NCBI GenBank assembly: GCA_046328505.1
Contig: JAXLWL010000002.1
Span: forward strand, 2,356,001 to 2,420,000
DNA from: JBDHWG01 sp046328505
Lineage (GTDB): Bacteria; Chloroflexota; Anaerolineae; Epilineales; JAHCIE01
Direction of reading: 5' to 3'
DNA: 64,000 bases
Position numbers and translations under genes: made by a program. The notes beneath the pieces are model-generated. The model did not search any database, had not been told where the DNA came from, and was given only the letters and a program-made list of their open reading frames with translations. Below, one piece after another: positions 34,938 to 42,501 of the stretch (positions are counted from its first letter, which is position 1; each line of letters opens with the position of its first letter).

Positions 34938-36379
34938 GGGATACTGTGGACAAGCAACATCGCCGCCGCAAGCGCTCCACCAAAGCGCCGGTCTCGGAAC
35001 AACCTGAGACCGTTGATGAGCCGCCCCGTACGGGGGAGCTAGTACGCTCCGAATCCCCCAGTGAAGTACCGCCAATCGACCGCCGCCCATCTATGTGGGA
35101 TATTCGTGTTGGCCAGCTAACGTCTGCCCATCACGCCCTGGAAGTCTGGCTCGCCAGCGTCAAAGACTGGGGCGCGACGAACCGCGAGACATCCCTGCGC
35201 TATGCAGCGCATGGCGCGGTGCTCGCCACGATCGTCGCCGCCCTGGGCCTCAGTCAGGCGCACCTGACCGATTTGAGGCTACCTGCCCTGGCGAGGCGCG
35301 TCTCGGATAGCGCGTTCGTGTCAATTGCCGATGCCGCGCCGACCAACCCGGAAGCCGAGATGTACGCCCGGCGCGCCGTTGTGCCGCGAACGCTGAGCGC
35401 GGCCAAGGTCGCCAGCCCCTCCGCCGCAACGCAAGTTCAGGTCCTCGCGACTTCCAGTGATATCCTCGAAGCCAAGGAGATGGCCCGCCGCGACGCGGCT
35501 AGTAGCGCTGCCAAGGTTGCAGCCCCCGCGCCGTCCCTAGAGTCGCTCATCACAACCTATACAATTCAGCCTGGTGACACCCTGCTGGGTATCGCCACGG
35601 ACCACAACCTCAGCCTCGAAGCGCTGGTTGTGGCGAATCCTAGCCTGGAAGGTCAGATCAACCATCTGATTCTACCCGGCGACGATTTGAGAATTCCCCC
35701 CTCAGGTGGCATCGTGCACATCGTCAAGGATGGCGATACGCTGGACTCGATCGCCAGTAAGTACGAGACTGATGCCGCAACAATCGTGGGCTACGCGCCA
35801 AACCACGTTAAGACCGATGACGACCTTAGGCCGGAACAACTCCTCTTCGTGCCAGGCGCGGACATCGCGCTCCCAGCACCAACACCCGCGCCGCGCCAGA
35901 ACACTCTCGTGAGCGTTTTACAGCCCAAGGCGGCCCAGCAGCCGTCGGCCCGTAACGCCCCCCCGGCGTCGGCGCCCCAGCAGCCCGCTCGATCGAGCGC
36001 CCCGGTGGCCGGCAGCGGCAACTTCCGCTACCCGACCCCCGGCGGCTACCTCATCACGACCTACTTTAGCGGTTGGCATCCTGGCGTCGACTTCGCCATC
36101 GCGATGGGCACACCGGTTTACGCCGCCGACGGCGGCCGGGTCGTGTTCTCTGGCTGGGACAACACGGGCTATGGCTACTGCATCATCATCGACCACGGGA
36201 ACGGCTTCCGCACGCGCTATGCGCACCTGAGCTGGATCTTCCCGAGCTACGGTCAGTACGTCCACAAGGGCGAGCAGATTGGAAAGGTCGGCAGCACCGG
36301 CCATTCAAGCGGCCCGCACCTCCACTTCGAGATCATTCTCAACGGCGTTCCCCGCAACCCGTTCGCCTACCTCGGCTGA
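34934..36379 (+). CDS. LysM-domain M23 family peptidase
   Basis: 481 aa. The N-terminal basic cytoplasmic part is followed by one weak membrane segment (AAHGAVLATIVAALGL, about 95-112), so it is probably a type II membrane-anchored cell-wall protein. Two LysM repeats follow (TIQPGDTLLGIATDHNLSLEALVVANP; HIVKDGDTLDSIASKYETDAATIV), then a Pro/Ala/Gln linker and an M23 zinc endopeptidase domain. The zinc ligands are visible in HPGVDFA and GPHLHFEI, and YAHLS supplies the catalytic His. It likely cleaves peptidoglycan cross-links or activates amidases. The start may also be GTG 34946. Confidence 0.88.
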   Translation: MRDTVDKQHRRRKRSTKAPVSEQPETVDEPPRTGELVRSESPSEVPPIDRRPSMWDIRVGQLTSAHHALEVWLASVKDWGATNRETSLRYAAHGAVLATIVAALGLSQAHLTDLRLPALARRVSDSAFVSIADAAPTNPEAEMYARRAVVPRTLSAAKVASPSAATQVQVLATSSDILEAKEMARRDAASSAAKVAAPAPSLESLITTYTIQPGDTLLGIATDHNLSLEALVVANPSLEGQINHLILPGDDLRIPPSGGIVHIVKDGDTLDSIASKYETDAATIVGYAPNHVKTDDDLRPEQLLFVPGADIALPAPTPAPRQNTLVSVLQPKAAQQPSARNAPPASAPQQPARSSAPVAGSGNFRYPTPGGYLITTYFSGWHPGVDFAIAMGTPVYAADGGRVVFSGWDNTGYGYCIIIDHGNGFRTRYAHLSWIFPSYGQYVHKGEQIGKVGSTGHSSGPHLHFEIILNGVPRNPFAYLG

Positions 36380-36398
36380 TCTCGGCAAGAACAAGAAC

Positions 36399-36422
36399 AA
36401 GGCCCCGCAGTCGCGGGGCCTT
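36399..36422. terminator. Bidirectional intrinsic terminator
   Basis: AAGGCCCCGC / GCGGGGCCTT, a perfect 10-bp stem with a 4-nt loop, between the convergent M23 and mvaD genes. It is followed by TTGTCATTTTC on the plus strand and TTGTTCTTGTTCTT on the minus strand, so it can serve both. Confidence 0.85.
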
Positions 36423-36445
36423 GTCATTTTCATCGCCCCCTTGCT

Positions 36446-37438
36446 TCATGGCAGCAAGAGGTGCTCGGCGGCCAGGCACGTCGGACCGGCCGGCCCATTC
36501 ACGTACGTGGCCTGCACGCTCGCCAGCCCTCTTAGCCGCTGAACGACCGCCTCGACATCCTTCGCCTCGCAGATGAGATGCACGTTCGGCCCCGCGTCGA
36601 GGGTGAAGTAGACGCCGATGCCCGCCGCGCGCCACTGCGGACACAGCCGCATGATCTCGATCGTCGCAGGCTCCCAGTAAAACAACGGCGGGCGCGAGGT
36701 CATCGCGAGCACGTGCAATGCAATGGCCTCCGCCTCCAACTCTTCGCCCAGCGCCTCAATATCCCGCGCCGCCAGCGCTTTCAGCACCCGACTGGTCCGC
36801 CGCGGCAAATCGGCGAGCCGCGCCCCTAGAAACGGCGACGTATCGGCGAGACCGTGTCCCTGCGCCGACGACACCTCTTTATGCGCAGCGCTGACCACCG
36901 CTGTCACGTCGCGCAAATCCCAGTGGTCTGGCGAGGCAATCGTCTCGGCGAACGACGAGGCGTGGTCGTGGCCCGCGTGCCACAGCGTGAACCCGCCCGG
37001 AATGGAGCGGCACGCCGAGCCGGAGCCGAGCCGAGCGAGCGCCGATAGCTCACGCTCCGACAGGTCAAGCCCCAGTGCGGCGCTCGCCGCAACGGTCAAC
37101 GCTGCGAACCCAGCCGCCGACGACGCCATGCCCGTGCCCATTGGAAATGAGTTCTTGGACACGATACGCGCCCGGCTATCTGTGCCGGCGAGGCGCCGGA
37201 TATGGTCGAGATGGCGACTGGCGCGAGCTACCGATGGTGGCGCCGCTTCACGGCCGTCGATGACGAGCGAATCCGTGGGATAATCGCCGAAGTGAACGGT
37301 CGTCACCGCCACCGCGTCGCTCAGGTTCATACTCACCGAGTCATTGTACGGGATATTCAGTCTCCCGTCCCGTGTCCCCCAATATTTCACGAATGCAATA
37401 TTTGAATTTGCAAACGCTGTGGCAATCCGATCTTGCAT
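36446..37438 (-). CDS. mvaD: Diphosphomevalonate decarboxylase
   Basis: 330 aa. It makes isopentenyl diphosphate from mevalonate diphosphate with ATP. The GHMP-fold start TAFANSNIAFVKYWGTRDG matches the family pattern A-NIAL-KYWGKRD; NDSVSMNL and the ATP loop FPMGTGMASSAAGFAAL follow, then the GSGSACRSIPGGFTLW signature. The Asp of the catalytic region is in YFTLDAGPNVHLI. Start ATG 37438 lies inside the 3' end of a serine recombinase gene (52-bp overlap), so mvaD may now be translated from the mobile element's transcript. No other mevalonate genes are in the window. Confidence 0.93.
   Translation of the reverse strand: MQDRIATAFANSNIAFVKYWGTRDGRLNIPYNDSVSMNLSDAVAVTTVHFGDYPTDSLVIDGREAAPPSVARASRHLDHIRRLAGTDSRARIVSKNSFPMGTGMASSAAGFAALTVAASAALGLDLSERELSALARLGSGSACRSIPGGFTLWHAGHDHASSFAETIASPDHWDLRDVTAVVSAAHKEVSSAQGHGLADTSPFLGARLADLPRRTSRVLKALAARDIEALGEELEAEAIALHVLAMTSRPPLFYWEPATIEIMRLCPQWRAAGIGVYFTLDAGPNVHLICEAKDVEAVVQRLRGLASVQATYVNGPAGPTCLAAEHLLLP
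37386..37406. repeat. Candidate attachment-site half (left)
   Basis: TTCACG followed by AATGCAATATTTGAA, inside the 5' codons of mvaD and the last codons of the recombinase. A direct near-copy occurs at 59441-59463 (TTCACG, two extra bases, AATGCAATAATTGAA). In the recombinase frame both copies give Gln-x-Leu-His and then a stop within two codons. Confidence 0.3.
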
Positions 37439-39003
37439 TGGACGTAGATCACCTTTTCACCATTCTCGACCATGAGTGTACCATGCAGATCGAGCAGCTC
37501 AAAATACCTACGCTTGTCTTCAAGCGTGGCCGAGTCAAGGCCTTGACGAACTTCGGCGCAGAAATTCTCTAGCTCCGCAATCTGTTCATCCGTCATGATC
37601 AATTTATCCAGATGTGCTGAGAGTTCCGCTTGCTCCCGCGTCAGATCCGCTATTGTCGCTTCGAGTCGTGTCTTCCGTTCGGTTAGCATTTCTTTTGGAA
37701 ACTCGCCGGCTAGATAAAGGTCAATGAGACGGCTAAGTTGGTTCTTGCTCTCATTTAGTTGAGCTTCGATGATGTTGAATCGGTCACGCAGTCCACTATG
37801 GCTCTGTTCGGCCTCATGCTGACTGGCTCGCAGCCCTTCTGCAATACGAGCAGGATCCTTCAGCAACCCTTTCACCCAGTCCCAAACCAAATCATCGACG
37901 ATATCCCCACGAAAAGCAGGCAGCTTACAAAGTGATACGACTTGGCGCCGCCCATTGCAGAGATAGTAACGCCGCTCGTCACGCGTCTGTCCTCGTGTGC
38001 CATATCCGCAGTGACCGCAGCGCAGGCGGTGGCTCAAGAGATACTCATGCTTGGGCGGTCGGCCAGCCAGGGTACGCTTGTTATCCTCCAGGCGAACCTG
38101 AGCCGCTTTCCAGATGGCGTCATCAACAATGGAGGGGACCGCGACGCTAACCCAGTCCTCGCGTGGACGCGCCACCTGCTTTCCAAGTCCACACTTCGGC
38201 TTCTGCCGTCGCGTCGCCTCCTTGCCATCGCTCACGATGTGTGTCTTACCGAAGTACCACACGCCGATGTAAGCTTCGTTCTTGAGGATGTGCGTGACCA
38301 TCGCCGGCTGCCATACCCCGAACCCGACTTTCTTCGCAAAGTGAGCCTGCTTATCCCCCCGAGTGGGGATGCTCATCGAGGTGAGGCGCTTGGCGACTTG
38401 ATTGATGGATAGCCGCTTCCCCGTTTCATCGCCGTACACATACCAATCGAAGACCATCCGTACCACACGCGCCTCATCTTCGTCGATTTCCAGCCACGTC
38501 TTGTGGGGCTCTGATTTTACGTAGTAACCATAGGGCGGTCGAGCTCCTACGATCACAAACCCGCTCTTGGCTTTGCCCCGCTTCCCCCGCTTGCTACGTT
38601 CCAATATCTTCGCCTTCTCGTACTCAGCAATACTAGCGCGAATTTGCTTTTGCAGGCGTCCCTCATCGGTATCAGCATACTGGCCAACCACGTACTCCAC
38701 CGACACACCATGATGGCTCAGTTCTTCCTCAATCAGCATCTGGTAAATGCTCTTGCGGGCCAGACGGTCGACATCGTACACGATAACAACATTGACGGAA
38801 TGCTCGCCCACAGACTGACGCAATTCGTTAAGCGCGGGACGGTCTAGGCTTGAACCTGTGTAGTCGTCGGAGAACTCGGCGGCAATTGAATAGGATCGTT
38901 CAGACGCATAGCGTCGGCAAGCCTCAAGTTGCGTGGGCAAGCTATAGCCCTTCGTCTGGTCGTCAGTTGAAACGCGAGCATATATAACTGCTTGCTTGCT
39001 CAT
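37387..39003 (-). CDS. Large serine recombinase (integrase)
   Basis: 538 aa. The resolvase catalytic domain is at the N-terminus (VIYARVSTDDQTKGYSLPTQ), with the nucleophile Ser12 and the conserved YARVS. The recombinase domain spans about 155-290 (PPYGYYVKSEPHKTWLEIDEDEARVVRMVFDWYV). A zinc ribbon follows (HRLRCGHCGYGTRG...RRYYLCNGR) and then a long coiled coil (EAQLNESKNQLSRLIDLYL; RKTRLEATIADLTREQAELSAHLDKL). ATG 39003 has GGAGAAG 6 nt upstream. Such enzymes integrate phages and ICEs between attP and attB. Its C-terminal 17 codons lie within mvaD. Confidence 0.93.
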   Translation of the reverse strand: MSKQAVIYARVSTDDQTKGYSLPTQLEACRRYASERSYSIAAEFSDDYTGSSLDRPALNELRQSVGEHSVNVVIVYDVDRLARKSIYQMLIEEELSHHGVSVEYVVGQYADTDEGRLQKQIRASIAEYEKAKILERSKRGKRGKAKSGFVIVGARPPYGYYVKSEPHKTWLEIDEDEARVVRMVFDWYVYGDETGKRLSINQVAKRLTSMSIPTRGDKQAHFAKKVGFGVWQPAMVTHILKNEAYIGVWYFGKTHIVSDGKEATRRQKPKCGLGKQVARPREDWVSVAVPSIVDDAIWKAAQVRLEDNKRTLAGRPPKHEYLLSHRLRCGHCGYGTRGQTRDERRYYLCNGRRQVVSLCKLPAFRGDIVDDLVWDWVKGLLKDPARIAEGLRASQHEAEQSHSGLRDRFNIIEAQLNESKNQLSRLIDLYLAGEFPKEMLTERKTRLEATIADLTREQAELSAHLDKLIMTDEQIAELENFCAEVRQGLDSATLEDKRRYFELLDLHGTLMVENGEKVIYVQCKIGLPQRLQIQILHS

Positions 39004-39150
39004 TCTGGCTTCTCCACACAGACGATGTAGCCCATGCGCTTTATCCATATATTATCATAAACTATATTCATAATATACAACAAATAAAAGATGATGTCAA
39101 TAGCTCTAATGCGGGGTATGCAAACATGGTTTCAACCTGAGGAGCCAGTC

Positions 39151-39313
39151 TAGTCGCTGAGTAGGCACTCTGGTTGGCCTGATGGCACAAGCCGTTGCCG
39201 AGCAAGGCGCGCAGGACGTGTCATAGGGGCGCGTCAGCGTCCCCTTGACACGGACGAGCACCTTGCTATCCTTATCTCCGCCATCAGGCCGACCAGCACG
39301 AGACCTAGCGACT
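39151..39313. repeat. 163-bp imperfect palindrome upstream of the transposase
   Basis: The whole stretch between the left IS end and the transposase folds back on itself: AGTCGCT (39152) with AGCGACT (39307), GGCCTGATGGC (39176-39186) with GCCATCAGGCC (39280-39290), GCAAGG with CCTTGC, and GTGTCATAGGGGC with CCCCTTGACAC around a centre near 39234. It may limit transposase read-through or translation. Confidence 0.7.
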
Positions 39314-39336
39314 CAACCCGAAGGGAGAACCCTGCC

Positions 39337-40311
39337 ATGGATCGGGAAACCAAACAACGTCTCGCCTGGGTGCAGCTTTACGAACGAACGAAGGACGCAG
39401 GCTTTGTGTGTCGTCGCTGTGGCATCTCGCGTCCGACCTTACGCAAGTGGTGGCGTCGCTACCAGGCGGACGGTGTTTCAGGCCTCCACAGCCGCAGTCG
39501 TCGCCCGCATCACTTCCCTAACCAGAAGGTCTTTGCCGAGCAAGAGCACTGGATCCGCCAGCTACGGACGCAGCGGCGGCTCGGAACTCGGCGCATCCAG
39601 GTCGAGTTGGAGCGTCACCATGACTGCCACCTGTCTCTCGCTACTATCCACAAGACCTTGAAGCGCCTGGGCATGAACCGTCTGCAACGCAAGCGCTGGC
39701 GGAGGAAGACAAAGCGGTATCAGAAACAGGTGCCAGGCGAGCGTGTCCAGATCGACACCTGCAAGATCGCTCCGCGTCGCATCCAGTACACCGCCATCGA
39801 CGACTGCACCCGCCTGATGGTGATCAAGGTCTATCCTGCTCGCACCGCCGAGAACGCGGTCAAGTTCCTCGATGACCTGAGGCGGCAGATGCCGTTCCCC
39901 ATCCAGCGCATCCAGACTGATCGTGGCACTGAGTTTACCAGCTATAAGTTCCAGGACGCTCTGTGTCAGCACCACATCAAGTGGCGACCGATCAAGCCTC
40001 GCAAGCCCCAACTCAACGGCAAGGTCGAACGGGTTCAGAAGACCGCTCTCGACGAGTTGTATGCCACGCTGGAGCTGGATCAGCTGGATGACCAACAGTT
40101 GGCGGGAGAGGTCCAGAGTTGGCAAGCGTTCTACAACGGCAAGCGCCTTCACAGTGCGATTGGCTCGCCGCCCGTGGCTAAGCTTCAAGCACTGAAGGAT
40201 GTGATCCCATCCCAAGAGGAGGTCAGAGCGGCCTACGACCCGCAAGCCGAGCAACGGCGCTATGATACGCTGATGATGGAGCGCTACATCGATGAGAACC
40301 TCTACCGTTGA
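39337..40311 (+). CDS. IS481-family transposase
   Basis: 324 aa. The N-terminal helix-turn-helix (CRRCGISRPTLRKWWRRYQADGVSGLHSRSRRP) is followed by a second DNA-binding segment (RRLGTRRIQVELERHHDCHLS). The DDE integrase core is at about 130-290: first Asp in VQIDTCKIAP, second in IQTDRGTEFTSYKF, and Glu in NGKVERVQKTALDEL. AAGGGAG precedes ATG 39337. The frame is intact and the inverted ends are present, so the copy may be active. Confidence 0.93.
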   Translation: MDRETKQRLAWVQLYERTKDAGFVCRRCGISRPTLRKWWRRYQADGVSGLHSRSRRPHHFPNQKVFAEQEHWIRQLRTQRRLGTRRIQVELERHHDCHLSLATIHKTLKRLGMNRLQRKRWRRKTKRYQKQVPGERVQIDTCKIAPRRIQYTAIDDCTRLMVIKVYPARTAENAVKFLDDLRRQMPFPIQRIQTDRGTEFTSYKFQDALCQHHIKWRPIKPRKPQLNGKVERVQKTALDELYATLELDQLDDQQLAGEVQSWQAFYNGKRLHSAIGSPPVAKLQALKDVIPSQEEVRAAYDPQAEQRRYDTLMMERYIDENLYR

Positions 40312-40362
40312 AACCATGCCCGCGAGCATCACATAAGTGACAGAGCCACTCAAGGAACTCCT

Positions 40363-40581
40363 CTAGCACCTGCCCTGTTCACTTTCTATCCGTTTCACCG
40401 CACCGATTGACGTCTGTATCTTTTCTGAGTGGTTATTGGTGGCCGCCCGTACTTCGACCGCTGCTTCCACATGGGCCGCACGCACCAGTCTTGCTCTCTC
40501 CCGCGCCAGCCTATAGCAGGCGGCCAGAACGAGTTCCCCCTCTGTGGGGACATATTCTGAGGTGTAATGCTCGACCTTCAT
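40363..40581 (-). CDS. Hypothetical small protein
   Basis: 72 aa, start MKVEHYTSEYVPTEGELVLA, then an alpha-helical, Arg/Ala-rich middle (YRLARERARLVRAAHVEAAVEV) and a polar tail. Composition is protein-like, unlike the other frames of the region. It lies downstream of the leftward promoter-like cassette at 40783-40833. The ribosome site is poor (GAGG 11 nt upstream). I do not recognise a family. Confidence 0.35.
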   Translation of the reverse strand: MKVEHYTSEYVPTEGELVLAACYRLARERARLVRAAHVEAAVEVRAATNNHSEKIQTSIGAVKRIESEQGRC

Positions 40582-40782
40582 GCGTCGATATAGCCTCGCT
40601 GACTGCAGTGCAAGGGGTATGGCGGCGGACCTTTATGCCCGTCAGCCCACGTTGGCGCATATGCTACCGTCGCTCGACAACAGGTGTTGCTTACCCTATC
40701 CACGCGTCTACCTCCCCTGTTATCACAATCACCAAGATCTCCATCATTCCCGTCCTCTCGATGTCTTCGCTTTGGCCTACCG

Positions 40783-40833
40783 CCAGTATAGCAAACGCCG
40801 CTTTCCCGGGACTTTCCCGGCGCTTTCCCAAGC
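40783..40833 (-). promoter_or_regulatory. Leftward phased-box promoter cassette
   Basis: Minus strand: three GGGAAAG boxes starting every 11 bp (ending at 40823, 40812, 40801 on the plus strand), then GTTTGCTATACTGG. The TATACT -10 (40790-40785) begins 16 nt after the GGAAAG of the last box. It is a near mirror image of the cassette at 42065-42112. Confidence 0.65.
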
Positions 40834-40850
40834 GACAGTTTGGGAAAGTG
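40821..40850. promoter_or_regulatory. 30-bp dyad overlapping the leftward cassette
   Basis: CGCTTTCCCAA, 8-nt centre, TTGGGAAAGTG. It has the same design as the central dyads (11-bp arms, 8-nt centre). Confidence 0.65.
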
Positions 40851-41304
40851 GCGCAATGTCTGCCCCCAGTCTACACGGCTACCGTCCTCCGGACATCCGC
40901 CGGGCGTCCCCCCAGCGTGAGTTTACCGTCCGACGTTCACTAGCCTCCAAATTGACCTCCCCCAGTCTACCAAAGCCCGGTTCCTTTTCGGTAGCTTGCC
41001 GCGCCTTCTGTCAACCCCGCCTGAAATTCGTGTGATCCTACCTCGCGACGGCTACTAAACACCGCGTCGACGTAGCTCGTCCTATCGCGGATATTGCTCG
41101 GCCAGATGTCGAGCTTCCAAGCCCAGCGGCTGCGACAGACGCAGAGAACAGTCACTACGGTGACGACTTTTCCGGTTGCGTGAGAAGTTGCCAAAAAGCA
41201 CCCGAAAAGGAACCTTCGTTTTGTATAGTGCAACCAGGAGTTGCCGGTGGCATAGGCGACCTGTTGACTGTTGAATGTCAACAAGCTGCTGCCGCTCTAT
41301 TCGT

Positions 41305-41340
41305 CCAGTATACACGTCGCCCATTTCCCGGCAGTTTCCT
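41305..41340 (-). promoter_or_regulatory. Third phased-box cassette, leftward
   Basis: Minus strand: AGGAAAC and GGGAAAT boxes 11 bp apart, then GACGTGTATACTGG. TATACT (41312-41307) again begins 16 nt after GGAAA. It is more degenerate than the outer cassettes. A possible fourth, rightward and weak, ends in TATAGT at 41224-41229. Confidence 0.45.
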
Positions 41341-41407
41341 CGCGATTACAGGGCCAGCGAAATTGGCGGCAGCGGCGCATGTAATTCAGCGAGATGAGGT
41401 TAGTCGA

Positions 41408-41543
41408 TGTCCATGAGTGTCTTCTGGTGTCCTCGAAGCGTCCTCGCAACGTCCGCGGAGGTCCCTGGCTGGCGCGTGAGTGTCCTCCGGTGTCCCTCGC
41501 TGGCGCTGAGCGTCCTCCGAACGTCCTCCGGCCGTTCCTGCCT
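41408..41543 (+). repeat. Array of 10- to 11-bp phased iterons
   Basis: Repeats of (T/C)GTCCTCSG start at 41408, 41418, 41428, 41439, 41450, then 41481, 41491, 41511, 41522 and 41533. Typical units are TGTCCTCGAAG, CGTCCTCGCAA, CGTCCGCGGAG and CGTCCTCCGAA. Steps of 10-11 bp put them on one face of the helix, as in plasmid iterons or multimeric operator sites. Confidence 0.6.
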
Positions 41544-41566
41544 GTTGAAACAAGGCGCAGAGGCTT

Positions 41567-41892
41567 CACTTTCCCGGAGCTCCAGCCGGGAAAGTGGGGC
41601 TACCACTCGCCACTTTCCCGGCACCGGTTCCGGGAAAGCGGAGGATGGCCCCGATTTAGTGCCGCGACGACTAACTCTACCGGCGCTCGGTCCCGGAAAG
41701 TCGGTGTTCGGCTCCGACTCCCATCCCGCAACGGCTCACTTTTCCGGCCGGCCTTCGGGGAAAGCGGAAGATGGCTCCGATTTAGCGCCGCGACAGGTGA
41801 CTTTCCCGGCGCTCGGTCCCGGAAAGTCGGCGTTCGGCTGCGACTCTCACCCCGCAACGGCTCACTTTCCCGGCGCGCGTTCCGGGAAAGTG
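41567..41892. promoter_or_regulatory. Six-dyad array, spacing mostly about 63 bp
   Basis: Six 30-bp dyads of the form SACTTTCCCGG-N8-CCGGGAAAGTS start at 41567, 41611, 41673 (degenerate left arm), 41737, 41799 and 41863. The centre is always 8 nt. Intervals are 44, 62, 64, 62 and 64 bp; 63 bp is six helical turns. The last four sit in a 126-bp tandem duplication (GATTTAGYGCCGCGAC at 41653 and 41779). The final dyad is extended to a perfect 13-bp stem (41861-41894). Confidence 0.75.
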
Positions 41893-42043
41893 AGCGTTTT
41901 TCCGAAAACTCGTCGAATAACACTCTCAAATAACTCCCATGTAATCCCCGTGAAACTCAGCATCTGTAGAATGGCAATGACACAACCGTCTTCGCGTGTT
42001 CGGCTCGCAGCGCCGATGGCAGTCACTCGCACCGAAATCCCCC

Positions 42044-42073
42044 CACTTTCCCAACCTGCACGCCGGGAAAGCG
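42044..42073. promoter_or_regulatory. 30-bp dyad overlapping the rightward cassette
   Basis: CACTTTCCCAA, 8-nt centre, CCGGGAAAGCG. It is the right-hand counterpart of the dyad at 40821-40850; both overlap the first box of their cassette. Confidence 0.6.
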
Positions 42074-42112
42074 CCAGGAAAGCGCCAGGAAAGTGGCGTT
42101 TGGTACACTGGG
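42065..42112 (+). promoter_or_regulatory. Rightward phased-box promoter cassette
   Basis: GGGAAAGCGCC, AGGAAAGCGCC and AGGAAAGTGGC in tandem (11-bp units), then GTTTGGTACACTGGG. TACACT (42104-42109) starts 16 nt after the last GGAAAG. No -35 hexamer is present, so an activator bound to the boxes is the likely substitute. It points to the coupling ATPase gene. Confidence 0.65.
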
Positions 42113-42421
42113 AGGCAAGCCTATGCCCACACTGATCGAGATACCGCTCGTCCAACCTTCCGTTGAGCGTCCCTTGAGGTGCTCGCCGTTACTCAGCCAC
42201 GTCTAGCTGAGCGACTTTCGGAGAAGATCGTGGAGGTCATGCCACATGAAGCGAGTAACACTGGCCAACAGGCTCAGGCGGTCCTCGAAAACCATCCCCA
42301 CACGAGGCCGGTTGCCGAGGCCTGAGCTAGCCGTCAATCGAGCCGTTTGCGCCGATCTTCGCCCTGACTCTTCAGGATTCTCACTGAATGAATTTCAGCG
42401 TCCGCCAGAAAAGGACGCTGC

Positions 42422-42471
42422 GCGGACAGTAAACTCACGCCCGGAGGACGGTCGCGTGATACACTGTCCGC
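42422..42471 (+). promoter_or_regulatory. Operator-like dyad before the coupling ATPase gene
   Basis: GCGGACAGT (42422-42430) and ACTGTCCGC (42463-42471), with inner arms CACGC and GCGTG, make a 50-bp dyad. A TACACT (42460-42465) lies in the right arm, 37 bp before ATG 42502, so binding would block or control this promoter. Confidence 0.5.
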
Positions 42472-42501
42472 ACCTAGTCCGTCAAACCGCATGGAGGTTA
42501 C

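Larger units (their letters stand above)
39125..40318. mobile_element. IS481-family insertion sequence
   Basis: Outer ends CATGGTTTCAAC (39125-39136) and GTTGAAACCATG (40307-40318) are perfect 12-bp inverted repeats. The transposase stop codon lies inside the right repeat. Total 1194 bp, typical of IS481. I see no clear target-site duplication in the flanks. AT-rich sequence just left of it (39045-39110) probably contains the recombinase promoter. Confidence 0.8.
40312..42501. other. 2.2-kb non-coding control region of the mobile element
   Basis: No convincing protein gene except perhaps 40363-40581. Instead the region holds repeated regulatory structure: outward-facing cassettes of GGGAAAG boxes plus -10-like hexamers at both ends, 10- to 11-bp phased CGTCCTC iterons, and dyads of one constant design (each listed separately). 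It precedes the coupling ATPase and replication-relaxation genes, where an origin of replication or transfer would be expected. Confidence 0.7.

Noticed and set aside
40407..41416. Several 80-180 aa frames left of the dyad array
   Set aside because: Random-looking proteins on both strands that overlap the phased-box cassettes; only 40363-40581 is protein-like and even that is weak.
41394..42135. Long plus-strand frames (179 and 242 aa) across the dyad array
   Set aside because: They stay open because the tandem period is 126 bp, a multiple of three. The proteins are repeat-derived, low-complexity, and frames on the opposite strand are equally open.
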